From the NCBI GenBank assembly GCA_021904315.1, contig CM038925.1:14386501-14450500 (forward strand): DNA of 64,000 bases, given 5' to 3'. The notes beneath the pieces were generated by a model. It was not told the origin of the DNA. It worked only from the letters and a program-made list of their open reading frames with translations, and searched no databases. A program made the position numbers and the translations under genes. The number at the start of each line of letters is the position of its first letter. Position 1 is the stretch's first letter. Source of the stretch: Sphagnum magellanicum (taxonomy: Eukaryota; Streptophyta; Sphagnopsida; Sphagnales; Sphagnaceae). Of the stretch, positions 21,715 through 33,930 are shown one piece after another.

Positions 21715-24565
21715 TATATATTGAAAAACATTATTTCAAACAAGAGGTGGTTGAAATCTATAGGTCTTTTAACTTTTAAGTTTGTGATTTTGTTTTGGAT
21801 TAACTAGGATTGTGTTATTGTTTTAGGTAGTAGTCGGAGGTTTGAGTGTTGAATTCAAAATCCAATGACACCACAAAAAAATTTTGGCACTAAATTTAGT
21901 CCAAATTTCTAAATGAAAGTCAACATAAATTTTTGAAAGTCAAAGTTAGGCTTTTCCTTCATACCCCTCACTTCAATCAAAGCTTTGAATAACTTAAAAT
22001 ATAATCCAAGCTCCAAATGAAAACAAGATTGGAATAACCAAGATTTTCATGATGATATGAATGCATATGTAAGGGATGAATAAAGTTTTAATGTTCTTGT
22101 GTGGAATTGTCATTGCAAGTATATAAAATTTTTAAAAATGTGAATTTAAAAATACTTTTGGTTACTTTTTGAATTAGTCTAAATGCAATTCCCAATTGTG
22201 GGCTTTAGTTTTATTGAATCTTGATCAATTTGGTTGATGATACCAAAAGCAAAGTGAGGGTCCCCATGGTTTGGGAAGGTTAATGTGTGATCACAACACA
22301 AAATCACAACAAACACCTATCTTACTACATAGATCATATTCCAATTGTAAAAAAACTTTCATGAATTTGCATATTTCAATTCACATGTAGCATATTAAGA
22401 TTACTTTGTGGGATTTTAGTTTGTGAAGTTTTATTGTTAAAAATGAACTCCTTGATACCTTGTTTATTAATGTTTACCAAGTTCACAATACTATAAAATA
22501 TTTTGTGATAGGTCATTTTGGTAATAAATTATATACATAACATTGTTAGGAGTGATATCCTTAAACTTTAGGTCAATGTAAAATTATCTTATTGGGAGAG
22601 AGACCCATATTGATGTCATGGTCTTTTGTCATGGTCTTTTTGCACTAAAGTTTTTAGGCATACTTATTGATATTTTATAGAAAAAGATCCAAACCAAGAA
22701 GATAGTCCACTGCACTCCATAACTTTTATAAAAGAAAAAACACACAACAAACAGATAAACATCCAATGAAAAGGGAATAGCCACAGACAAAGACAAATTT
22801 TAAAGAAAAGGTGTTGAAATAAATGATAACAAATGATAGAGTAACTATGCCCATTGTTAAACATAAGCAAGTGATTGATTGGGGTAAAAGTTTTGATTTA
22901 AGCTAGTTGGTGTGCATTTTGCATCTTATGAAAGTACATTCACAAAATAAAGAGCTGGGGGTGCACCCTTAATAAAGACTCTGGTGACTGTTTATTCTAA
23001 AATATTCTTGGTATATATTGAGAATATTTCATTTGTAAGTTGCAAAAAATCATAAGAAAGTCCCAAAAATATGTTACATTATATTTTTATGTGAATATGT
23101 GTTTTAAGAATCTTTCCAAAATTATGTCATTTTCAAGTCCTTTATGAGTTTTTTCAAGTAGTAACATCATTGTAAAACACTGGTTATAATGATTAATCAA
23201 TGATTTTAAGAATTCAAATTTTGTTAAATTCATTTCAAATTATTGCAAATGTTTCCACAATATATTAAAAACATTATCGTCAAAACATACAAAAGAAATG
23301 TGTAATATTAATATAACTTTTGACACAAAATCATGAAAAACAAAGCATTGATTACAATTCCTATGGCTTCTATCTTTGTGAGTGTACCCATGACCAAAAA
23401 CGTGGTGTCGAAAATTTGTGTCTAGTTTTGTTATAATTCACACCCATGCATATTGTTTGTGTTTGGCCATGGGATAAATTTAAAACATTTGGGTTTTATT
23501 TGCATTTCATTTAAATTAAAATATGTTTGATGAGGGAGTGGGTTTTTGCATTTCTCGAAAAAGATAATTATTATTGTTCAATCTTACAATCCAAATGTTT
23601 GGTATAGGATGTAAAATTACACAATAAATCACTGCTTTACACAAAAGATTTGTTTGGTAATGGGGTGATTTAATGCATAATTACAAGATTTAAGGTTTTG
23701 TGGTACAAACAATATATTGAGTGAACAAATGAGACTTTGAGATTCAATTCATAATAACATTTTTACATTCCAACACAAAACATATTAATGATCGTAAGAG
23801 CATGTAATTTCTCCCTGCAAGCACATTGGATTCCCACCAAAATCATGCATTTGAATCATAAGTTAAAACACAAAAGTAACATTCACTTGAATAAACTTTC
23901 AAGCTTTTCAAGATCCTTTATCATATTTTTCAAGAATGTCAAAACATTCTAAGGTTGTGATAAATGAATTTCAATGTTTTTTAGAGCTTCTATGTCCTAA
24001 GGCTAAGGTGTTGAAAGATAGTTTAGGTGAGAAGACAATAAATTTATAATCATGAGAAGAGGAAGGATATGTCAAACTAGGAGTCAACTCACAAGATTGT
24101 GAAGTATAAAGTAGTTTATAAGTCAACTTGCACAACAATTAACTATGGAAACATAAAGTTCTTATGTACATTAACTTTACTAAGAGAAGTACAACAAACA
24201 TCTATGTTATCATTGGATCCAAGGGCATGTAGTCCTAATAGTAGCAAACAGTTTAGGTAGATCTAGTTTTAGCAAATTTTTGCATGAACTAGCCAAAGTA
24301 TGAAGTTCACACTTACAACTTGCACATCAATTATAGATCCCAATTTAGTTTGGGGTGACTTCACAAATTTCTATGTAATAATTTCTTTTAGTGAAGCTTT
24401 GCAAAGTCATGCACTCTTCAAGTATCCAGAACTAACCAATTTTTTAAAGTCTTGGGATAGCTATAAGAGGTTGAATGTCATACCTTTTGTAGGTTTTGAC
24501 TAAACAATGCCAAGTTGTTGGAGGCTAAGGAAAGGTTAAGTAAGGTGGGCCCAACAAGTGTGCTA
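21715..24565. other. AT-rich intergenic DNA, no gene seen
   Basis: No convincing protein similarity or RNA gene. The last 300 bases before 24566 may belong to the pogo-like relic that follows, but I cannot show it. Confidence 0.55.
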
Positions 24566-25085
24566 ATGGATGAAGAGGATACATCGATTATAGATTGGGT
24601 TTTGGGCATGCAAGAGTATGGATTTTTCATTACCTTACAGTAGTTGAAGACAAAGGTGGCAAAACTTACCCAAACAAGACTTCCTTTCAAAAATGGATTG
24701 CTTCTAATAATCAATGGTATTGGTTTAAGTGCCAACATTTATAGCTCATTATTTGACTTGTAAAAAGACTTGAAATTTGCAAGGCATAAGGTAGAAAAGT
24801 TAATGATGTAGGTCATTTTACAACAATCTTCAAACACTATACATTCAACACAAATATAATGCTAATCATATTTGGAATTTGGATGAAACATGGATTCATG
24901 TAGGGTGGCAATTTGTGGCAAGGGTTTTGATAAGAAGGGGCTCACCTTAGGTTTAGAGCACCATTCCCAAATCTAGGGAATGACTAACAATAAATTGTGT
25001 TGTAAATGCAATTGGGGTCTCCTTGCTTGGGTTTTACATCATGGACAAGAAGAGGTCAAAGGGTACAAAGCAATTAGTCAAGTAA
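24566..25085 (+). pseudogene. Relic of a pogo-like (DDE_1) transposase
   Basis: From 24566 the frame gives SIIDWVLGMQEYGFFITLQ, then LKTKVAKLTQTR and (after a frameshift) QWYWFK. This resembles the CENPB/helix-turn-helix region of pogo/Tigger-like transposases. From about 24856 the frame gives YNANHIWNLDETWIHVG, ARVLIRRGSP and, near 24967, TIPKSRE.LTINCVVNAIGV. This resembles the start of the DDE_1 catalytic domain, with the first Asp in LDET. Several in-frame stops and shifts show it is dead. The remaining catalytic acidic residues and the terminal repeats were not found. Confidence 0.65.
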
Positions 25086-27433
25086 AGTTTATAGCTTGTC
25101 CAATCCTTGGATTGAACTTGTTTTTGTTTTGTTGTTGATTATGGTTGTTGTTTATGGGGTTGTTGGGTCATTTGTTGTAACAATGTAAAAGATATGCATA
25201 TGAGATGAATAATGATTATTGGTTTAGTAAATCAACCTTCTTTGTTTGACCTTATCAATTTTCATTTTGGTGATTAAAACATGTTAGATTAAAGAACATC
25301 AAATCTTTTTTTTATGAAGTTAGCATTGAAATTACATTTTTCAAAATGCCCTTGATCACATTATGCATGGTAAGGTGCCCTGCAACTACACTATGAAAAA
25401 ACAACCAAACTTTTACAATAGTTAAACTACCTTCATTGTTCACACTTGATGTTAAATCAATGTTAAATGGATGTTAAGAAAGGTAAGAAAAATGTTGTAT
25501 TCAAACCAAGAATCTTAATTAATATCAAAACCTAGGTGGTGTCGATCCTAGGTGGCACCCAATGTTAAGTGAATGGTAATTTAATGTTAAATGAATGTTA
25601 ATTTATCACAAAATCTTCAAAAAACATGGATTTTGGAATACCCATACACCTATCTACTTACCACCCATTCATCAATTTACTTACCCACCCACCCACCTAC
25701 CAATTTATTCACCTATCCACCCACCCATCTACCTACTTATTTACTTATCACCTATCCATTGTAGTAAAAGAAACAATGTGTAGAAAAGACTTGTTATCAT
25801 CACATGTGTGAATGATGATGGAAAATTGTTAAGGATTAACATCAACCTAGTTGTTAGTAGGGTTGTTTCCATGGTAAGGTGTAAAAAAAAAAGAATCACA
25901 ATTTGACATTTCTCATTGTAAAACATTTTTAACGTGTCTTTATAAATATTTGGAGAAGGTTTTTTTATGGAAATGTGCAATTAAAGGTGGATAACAAATT
26001 AAATTGTCATAATGTTGTGAAATTGGTACACATATCAACAATTCAATTTTCAATTGGAGTATATTATTAAATAATATAAGAAATAGTCACGCCAAGGTTA
26101 AAGTCCTTTCCAAGTACTGCATTTTCCACATGGCAATTTTCTATTTGTTTATATTGCATTTTTCACACAATTTCTCAAACAAAATATCAAATTTGAAACC
26201 AAATATGACATATAACACGATAAAAACTCAAGTGTTTTTGCATCAAGCCTTAAATTATAATCAAATCTATAACTTTACTTTGGACCATGATTCCAAATTC
26301 AACATTATAATAATGCTTAAGGCTATTTGGATATCAAAATCTAAATATGTATATGTATTTTTATTTTTGAATGTTTTGAACACATGGATCCCTTCTTGTG
26401 GAATATATTAAAGTTCACAAAAAATTGAAATGAATTGGTGAACATTTGATAAGGAAAAAAAGATTTTTAAAACAAAAAAACCACATGTTCACATGCTTTT
26501 CTTGAATGTTTTAAACATATAAAATGATTATTGAAAGATGGTGAATTTTTCATGAAAATTTTGTAGTTGCAACTTTGAAAGTATAAGAAATTATTTAAAA
26601 AATTATATGAATTTTTTGATATATAATGTTCCCATTGTGATTTTTCAAAAATTTGAAAAATAGTTTTTAAGGACTATCCACACACTCTCTGGCTCCTTAT
26701 TTCATGTTTTCATCCTGGGGTTCTTTAAACCTCAATTGTATTCATGTATCTCAGTGGTTTTGAGGCGAGAAATGTAGCTAGCTTTCAAATTTCCCTCATA
26801 CTACATAGTGCAAAACCCGAATGAAGTTATTACATGGCATTTTTTTTATGTTGCCCCCAATGGTGATAGGGAAAAGGGAAGGTTAAGCATAGGGAAACTA
26901 GGTTTGGTTATGGATTAGGTTTCTTTCTAGTGATTAGGAGGAACTTCAAATAAAACATTTGTTGCACACATAAGCCTTAATAATTATTTTACCTTTGGTG
27001 TCCCCTTGTTCAGATGGTGTTTTTTTTTTAAAGGCCCCATCCTTTTCTTCCCACTTGGGGCCGAACATTGTTTTTGTTATAGTTTAGCCCTAAAGCAAAT
27101 AGGGGAATATGTTTGTGTTATGAGGGCCTTTGTTTCCTTTGCATTAACCTTTAATTCTTCACAAACCATTTTTTCTTGTAGAATTTTCATCCTTCAGATT
27201 CATTTTTGCCATGTTCAGATTCTTTGATGGAATTCTAATTAGAAATACATTTGGATTTATTTTTAGATGGGTTCAAGTTGGTATTCATCCATTCTCTTCA
27301 CCTTTTAGTTGGTGGGCCTAAAGGCATGGTATTTAAACACCTTTGAGATTTATTTGATTTAAAGGACTTAATTAGTGAATTTTTTGATTATTTTTGGTAT
27401 GTTTTTATGTTATTATAGGGCATATTCTTGAGA
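25086..27433. other. AT-rich intergenic DNA, no gene seen
   Basis: Apart from the microsatellite at 25640-25765, no feature was recognised on either strand. Confidence 0.55.
25640..25765 (+). repeat. CCACCTAC-type degenerate microsatellite
   Basis: A run of ACCCACC, CTACC, TTACTTA and CATCTAC words with no fixed register. The short open frames in it are compositional. Confidence 0.7.
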
Positions 27434-27438
27434 GTATA

Positions 27439-28216
27439 TGATGCACCCCCAAACTTTTTGAAATGTGAGTCCCAAAGTGAAAATAATGGAAGAAAAAAGA
27501 GTTGGAGTGCACTTTTTAACTTGTAACACTTTTAAGTTAAGAAGGGCATGTTGGAGTTCTAGGATGGGGATTAAGATGAGTGACAAGCATGTCAATTATT
27601 CATATTAATTTGCATAAACCAAATAACAAGTTGGTTAGTGCATAGTTGGAACATTTTTGGTGCATGGAAAAACCACGGGCATACATGAACTCATAAGAGA
27701 TTCATCACGATTTGAACTTGGTGGAAGCCATCACCTTCCCCCTTATAATATTTTTTGTGATTCACCATGGGGGCTACACCCAAATGGTGTTTTTTTCGGG
27801 ACTCCCAAGTTAGGAATCTCAGGAAAAAAATAGCTTAAATGGATTTCTGGCTTTTAATGGTCAGGAGTCAAATTGACATTTTGACTCCCAACCCTTCTTT
27901 CAACCATAATTTATATTATAAGTAGTCAAATGGATCATGTGAGTGCATTTTAGACATCTATGTCTTAAGAACTTTTCAGTGATATAAGGAAATTTTCAAT
28001 TCAATGAGTTTTGACCCCTCAAACTGCTTTCTAAAAATTCAGGAGCCCATCAAGACTCTAACTCCCAAAGTGGGAGTTCATTTGGGAGTGTGTGAGCTCA
28101 TTCCCTCACATTTTCCTGCATTCCTAAAAGTGTGAATGTGATTTTTGGGTTGCATTTTTGGCCCGCACCTTTCCACGCCCTTACTTTAGTCATGAACCCA
28201 AGTTGGGGTCATGATG
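27439..28216 (-). mobile_element. Solo LTR, family copy 3 (778 bp) with GTATA target-site duplication
   Basis: On the minus strand it ends GGGGGTGCATCA and carries the TATAAGGGGGAAGGTG core (27736-27748 region). The flanks are a perfect GTATA duplication (27434-27438 and 28217-28221). The first bases read CATCATGACCCC, where copy 1 has TGTCACAACCCC; all four differences are transitions, as expected of an older copy. It is shorter and more diverged than copy 2. Confidence 0.85.
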
Positions 28217-28221
28217 GTATA

Positions 28222-31200
28222 ACTAGGGCCTTCAGTGTTGTGAAGTTATTAGTTTTGGTTAAGCCTTTTGGTGGCATTCAATTGATTGTAGTAAATGAGG
28301 TTTTATATTAGTTGGTGAGTAAAAACTTTTATCTTTAGTTTTGTGATGCATTTTCAACCCATTTGTCCCCCCACCAATTTGGGGTTGTAGTCAGGGGAGG
28401 TTGTGAAGTAGTGGTGCATGGTATTATACCAACCTTATATGTTCACCTTGATTGTGTGGTGTTGTAAACTTAAACATTGCAAATGTTTTCAACAATGTTT
28501 CTTGTAGAGTTATATTCTAAGAGTTGTGTGTTGCAAGTAGGTAGTTATTTCAGTTTATACTTTTCATCCATTATTTTTATGCCCCATAACCCCCTCTTTT
28601 CTTTATTTACATTCCTTTTAGGGTGATCTTTTTGTTATTTGGTCTTCCATTGGCACCCATCAAAAGATCGTTTGGGTGGTCCTCTTTTTGCCCTAGTTCA
28701 TTTTCATGCCTTTTGTAGTTTAACTAGCCTTTTCTCGTCTTGTTTATTTTTTTCTAGTTGTTAAAGAGAGGAAAGGATCACTTTCAAAAAAACATCTCAA
28801 AAAATGTGCATGAGCACTTGTTTTCGAACCTCATATATTGGATTTGTCTTTTAATTATCATTACACTTGGTTGAAATCTTACATAAGCCTAGTTTTGAAT
28901 GTTTGGTTTTTTGCTTGCCCAATTATTCCATCTTTTCAAATGGTCTCTAACATTTTTTCCTCAACATTACACATGAGATTGCGCCTCCCCCATCTTATGG
29001 CTTGTGGTTTTTCTTGATGCACATGCATCTAGCCCATAGATTTGATAAGGATACATTTATTTCGTTGTGTTCATGGGAGAAAACACATTGCCACACATGA
29101 TGTAATTTGGGATTCTTTCATATCCATTGCTAGGCATACTGGGCTCCATGTGTCAGTGAACAAATTCATGTTCTCTTAGTGCCATCTTTCTAGTCAGAAT
29201 GGATATTGTGCACACTTTGGTTGTCATTGTTAACTCAAATCGTGTAGCTTTTGTATTGTGAAATGTTTCTTTTCGAGGAATGGCCATGATGACTATAGTT
29301 TAGGTTTAAGTTGTGTCATATCATGACTAACACCTTAAGGATAATTGTATCCTTCTTGTAATAGAAATATTTAGATGTTTACACCAACATGCTGACGACT
29401 TTTTTCATCAATATGTCAACATGGCATGGTTGGTGAAGGGCTTTGGAAGACCTCCTCTTTTGATTTGACGTTCATTTTATAGGCAAAGAATGTTTGTGGT
29501 TCTTCATATAGTTCACAGTGCCATTATCTTACAATGTGTAGTTGCAATAACATGAAAGGCCTCTTCTAGGCTTGGTGTTCTTCCAAGTTTTTTGCTCATC
29601 TCCTTGCATGACTTGCTTCATGCTATTGATGATGGATTTAGGTCCTAGGTTACTTGATTTCTTTTCTTAGGGCTCCCCATTGTGCATTTTACACTTTCAA
29701 GTGTTGCTTTTGTTTGGACTTCAATCCTTTTTTTTTTCTTCTCTTGTTCACTTGTCAGGTGTTTTTCCTATGTTTTGATATACCATGCTAGGTTTGCAGC
29801 CGTGACTTAAAGGAAGTAGGAACTAGTACTCGCCATCTGCTTAGTTGTTGACATTTACAACAATAGGATCCTCCATTGTATTTTGTTTCATTTTTTTGCA
29901 AATCATTAATCAAACCCTGCACAGAACTGCACAAAGAGCTGAATTGACACCCAGAGGGTGCTCATTACTGGGGATTTAGGGTCTTCCTGACAAGACTTAT
30001 CACATGCAAGTGAAGTGTTTGTTCATTTTTGTTGTGTTAGGGTGGAATGATGATGTCTCAAGGTGCACTGGTGAATGCCTGTATACTTAATGCGCACATG
30101 ATCTACAATGAATACACACTGCTGAAATACCATCAAACTTACGGTTTGATCAGAAAATTGGGTAGCGTCAATTTTATTTACTTATTGGCCTTGCCTACAA
30201 AGGCAAAGATATTGTGTTTAGATTAATTATAGAGTATAGTAGCTTAAGGGATTTTGGCCCCTAGGTAATAATAGGTCTATTTTTACATGAGGATTTTTGA
30301 AAGATGATATTCTGGCTTGTGTTGAAACTTGAGATTAGTTATAGAGTTATAATATCTTGCAGGATTTGGGTTTCTTATAGAGGATTTTTTGAAGTTTATA
30401 TTTTTGCATGGTGAAATATTTGAGTTTCTATAATTCTTCTTTTGCCTTAAGATACTTTTCAATGTAAATGGCAAGGCCACAGTGTGTGACACACCCCTTG
30501 CTTATTTATTTATTTATTTGCTGGGCATTGCTCTCGGGCATAACACATCTCTAGCTGACATATTGTACCATAAGTGGGCATAACCCAAACTTTTGTACTT
30601 TGCACTGAAGATTGATTGAGTTGCATTTAATTTGTTGCATCTGGTTAGTGCCTGTGTGAAGGATAAGTACCAGAGGTGATAAGAAACACTAGAACAAAGT
30701 GCAAGTTGCCTTTCTATGGAACCCTGATTTACGTCTTTCTGGGTGTGCAAAAATTGGGTTGTGTCAATTCTTGTAATATAGTAGTGTGTAAAACAATTAG
30801 CGCTGGGCTAATTTGAAGTTGAGTAATATTATTAGCCTCGCTAAAATTGCCTTGCTACAAATGGGATGTTGAATTTGGCTTAACCTTGAAACATTTTTGC
30901 AATAGTTTTTTGGGAGACATAGTCGGTTGTGAAATGATATTTTTTCTGGCAGTGGGTGGTACACTGAAAGTTTCATTTCACTTTTGTTGTTCTTGTTGTC
31001 ATCAGAAGGATATGTACTTCATTTGATAATCCAGTTTTCAAAGAAGAAAATTTGTTATGAAAATTTGTTCTAAGGTTGTTTCTTCAACACCTCTTTGACA
31101 CCTCTGTTTTTTGTGGGTTGGATGTAGTTTTGAGCATAATGGTTTTCATATCACTTTTTCTGCCTCTTTTTAGTCCCCTTACAAGGCATGATGGACACAT

Positions 31201-31336
31201 CTTCCTGGGCCATCTGCCGTACCTAACCTTTGTTCAAAATCCACACACCCTTGTGCAAAATCCAAATATACCCATTGTGTAATCCACACATGCCCATTGT
31301 GGAAATCCACTTGCGCAAATCCTGAAAACCATTATG
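28222..31336. other. Intergenic DNA, no gene seen
   Basis: No protein similarity that I recognise. A weak tandem pair of about 110 bp lies at 30215-30445. Confidence 0.5.
30215..30445 (+). repeat. Weak tandem duplication, about 110 bp unit
   Basis: Two adjacent, diverged segments each run AGATTA(A/G)TTATAGAGT, then GGATTT and GAGGATTTTT. They are probably an old tandem duplication. Confidence 0.35.
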
Positions 31337-31454
31337 TTATGGAACATGCCGGGTACAAGTCATTCTGCCTGTTTCGCTGCCTGTTTGGAAATTTTGGCTA
31401 ACCCTACCAGGCTTGTCCTCAGGCAAAATGGCCTGTACTTGGCACATTCCACAA
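31337..31454. repeat. Inverted repeat of 35 bp arms upstream of GPX
   Basis: The left arm is 31337-31371 and the right arm 31420-31454, with a 48-base loop. By my alignment 27 of 35 positions are complementary and all eight mismatches are transitions. An RNA read from the minus strand would pair 32 of 35 positions counting G-U. It could be a foldback/MITE remnant or an RNA hairpin. Confidence 0.65.
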
Positions 31455-31950
31455 TAGAGTAAATTTTTGTTACAGACTTTCAGTCTGAAATGATGATTCA
31501 ACTGCAACTGAACTCAAGTACACAAACCTTCAGAGACACTCATCACTCCACTTTGCTGCTGCTGCTGCTGCTGCACACATGATCTGTGGCAACTGACAAT
31601 CTCCCAACTTCCATATTGTTTTTCAAGATTCCAAGCTTCCTGGGAGTGAGCTTTGCAGTTGTAACCTCACCCACAATCTGTCAAAACCTCTTGTGCTGTT
31701 TGTAAATGGCTGCAAGACTTAATGTGAATGATCAAATCATCATCACAGGGCAGTTTTGAGTTTTGTCTTCTGCTTGAATCTTCTCAAGTCTCCTTCATCT
31801 CTTACTGTGGTGGACTTTGTAAAGCTTCTTCTCTTCTTTCAAGTAGGCCTTGAAATTCATAGCTTACAAAGTGCAGCTGAATCAGGAGTGTGATTCTCTC
31901 AGCAGTTACTCACAGCTCCTTTGTTTTTCTAAGTCTTCTTCTTCTTCGCC
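31455..31950 (+). promoter_or_regulatory. 5' flank and probable leader of GPX
   Basis: A repeat-poor stretch directly upstream of the GPX start, with a TGC/CTG microsatellite at about 31554-31574 and pyrimidine-rich DNA (CTTCTTCTTCTTCGCC) just before the ATG. The start codon sits in a strong context, GCCATGG. No TATA box was identified. Confidence 0.45.
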
Positions 31951-33930
31951 ATGGATTCACCAGCTGAAGTGCAGAGCATTTATGATTTCATTGTCAAGGT
32001 ACCTACTGCCACCCTTTCTTTCTTTTACTCTTCCTGAAAGTTTGGTATGTGCAAAGCTCTGAGATTTGCTGACCACTACCATTTCATCTTGACATCCTCA
32101 ATGTGAAAGAAGAATCTTCAATGGTATTTTATAATATTTTCTTGGGCTGTGTTTTTTGTAACAGGACATCAATGGGAATGATGTTTCTCTGAATGCATAC
32201 AGGGGCAAGGTTCTGCTCATTGTCAATGTTGCATCTCAATGGTAATAAGATCTTTTCCTCCTCGATAACTTGGTTCTAGTCTTCAGTTTGCTCCTTGGAC
32301 AGTGAGCCCCCCACACATGTCTATGGCTTCTCTTTTCATCACTGACATTTGATGCTGGGGTTCTTCTCTCTATCACAAGCTGCAAGCTTTTCATGTGAAC
32401 AAAGAATATTATGCTTCTACATTTGCTTGAAGATATGCGTGTTTGGGTGCCATCTTTACTTTTTTTCCCCCCCCATACTTGTGAAGTGGAAACTGTTGTT
32501 AGTATTCAAGATGGACCATGTGTTATCTCTTTTGACTCTTGGGTGTTCGTCATTTTCCTGATGATTGTTGGTTTTACAACTTGTTCATGACATCTGGGGC
32601 TTGCTTGGTTTTGGGTGAATGTCTGAAGTGGGTTTACACAAACCAACTACAAAGAGCTCACAGATTTGTACGACCAGTACAAAGGGAGTGGTAAGTCTCA
32701 GCTCTTTCTTGTCAATATGGAACAGGATTGTGCCTGGTTGTGCATGACAATGTAGTTGCATCAAACCTTGCTTGTCAAGTTCAATACTTAAAAAAAAATT
32801 TGGTGAATTACTAGTCAATGTGTTCCTGTTGTAGTTCCTTTTTGGCTCAGATTAGTGCAAGGTCAATTCAAAGAGAAGTGTGTCTTGATCTGGTGGATGT
32901 GTGTGTGAAGATTTTGAAATTCTGGGATTTCCATCGAACCAGTTTGGAGGTCAAGAGCCTGGTTCAAATGAACAAATCAAGGAATTTGCATGCACGAGGT
33001 TCAAGGCAGAGTTTCCACTCTTTGATAAGGTATAATGATATATTATCCTAGTAACAAACTTGCCTTCTAAACTCAAAGAAGTAGAAACAGATTAGCTTCC
33101 CCCATTTTTTGAGATCCCCGAGGACCTGTTATCAAGTTGCTTGTATGCTCACAATGCATAACTTCTCCCTCTTCTTTTTTCTTGCTTACTTCATCCAGAC
33201 AGACGTGGGTTATGAGTTTTTGTCCATTGAGAGGGGGGTTACATGTTTTTTATCCATCTACAAGAAACAAGATGGTTATGGGTTGCTCTCAAACCTTTGC
33301 ACTGTATGTTATGTCAGCTCAAATTTCTCATCTGCCACCTAGTATAATGTCTACATAACCTTGAGAAATTTGAGCTGATTGTTTCACCTTTGTGGATTTT
33401 GGCAGATAAATGTGAATGGGAAGAATCAAGCTCCCCTGTACAAGTATCTAAAATCACAAAAGGGAGGACTCCTTGGTAACAGCATCAAATGGAACTTTAC
33501 CAAGTTCTTGGTCGACAAGGATGGCAAAGTGGTGGAGCGATATGCTCCCATTACTTCTCCATCTAAGATCGAGGTAATCTTTATTCTTTCTAAATCCTGT
33601 CTTTTCATCCCAGGTTCACTATCTCTGTCTCATATCTCCATATTTGCTAAACTCAAATTTCAGTTCCAGTACTATCCTCCTCATCCTCTTATGGAACACT
33701 AAAAACTCGCATGGTGATCAAAATCAGTGGCTGTATCATGATATGCATGTGAACTTTGCAAATGCATCATTCTATCCATGATGTCCTTTGCAAGTTACGG
33801 ATGTAGAGTGGTACTGGCTAGGTCAGAAACTGCTAGTAGGCACCTGGATACATGAAATAACTCTTGAGTGTTAATCTGTTTGTGCTCTTTGTTTTTGCAG
33901 AAGGATATCAAGAAATTATTGAATGCTTGA
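31951..33930 (+). CDS. GPX: Glutathione peroxidase-like (thioredoxin-dependent) peroxidase, six exons
   Basis: Predicted 167-residue non-selenium peroxidase that reduces hydrogen peroxide and lipid peroxides, with thioredoxin as the usual donor in plants. Exons: 31951-31998, 32165-32241, 32629-32690, 32911-33029, 33406-33573, 33901-33930; all introns are GT-AG and all phases fit. The catalytic set is visible: Cys42 (NVASQCG), Gln77 (FGGQEPG), Trp131-Asn132 (KWNFTKFL). The resolving Cys90 is in [11 protein letters not shown]. The middle Cys usual in FPCNQF is Ser71 (GFPSNQFGG). Plant studies describe that Cys as dispensable, so activity is expected. There is no targeting extension, so a cytosolic location is likely. 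Two acceptors (32628, 32910) end in AAG, which is acceptable. The six-exon layout matches seed-plant GPX genes. Confidence 0.95.

Noticed and set aside
25595..25811. Pro/Tyr-rich frames (THPPTYQFIHLSTHP)
   Set aside because: Compositional frames over the CCACCTAC microsatellite.
31554..31574. CTG/TGC repeat as a polyglutamine or polyleucine coding tract
   Set aside because: It lies upstream of the GPX start in DNA without an open frame that fits.
33109..33358. Plus-strand frames of 73-77 codons
   Set aside because: They lie in the GPX intron between exons 4 and 5 and have no similarity.
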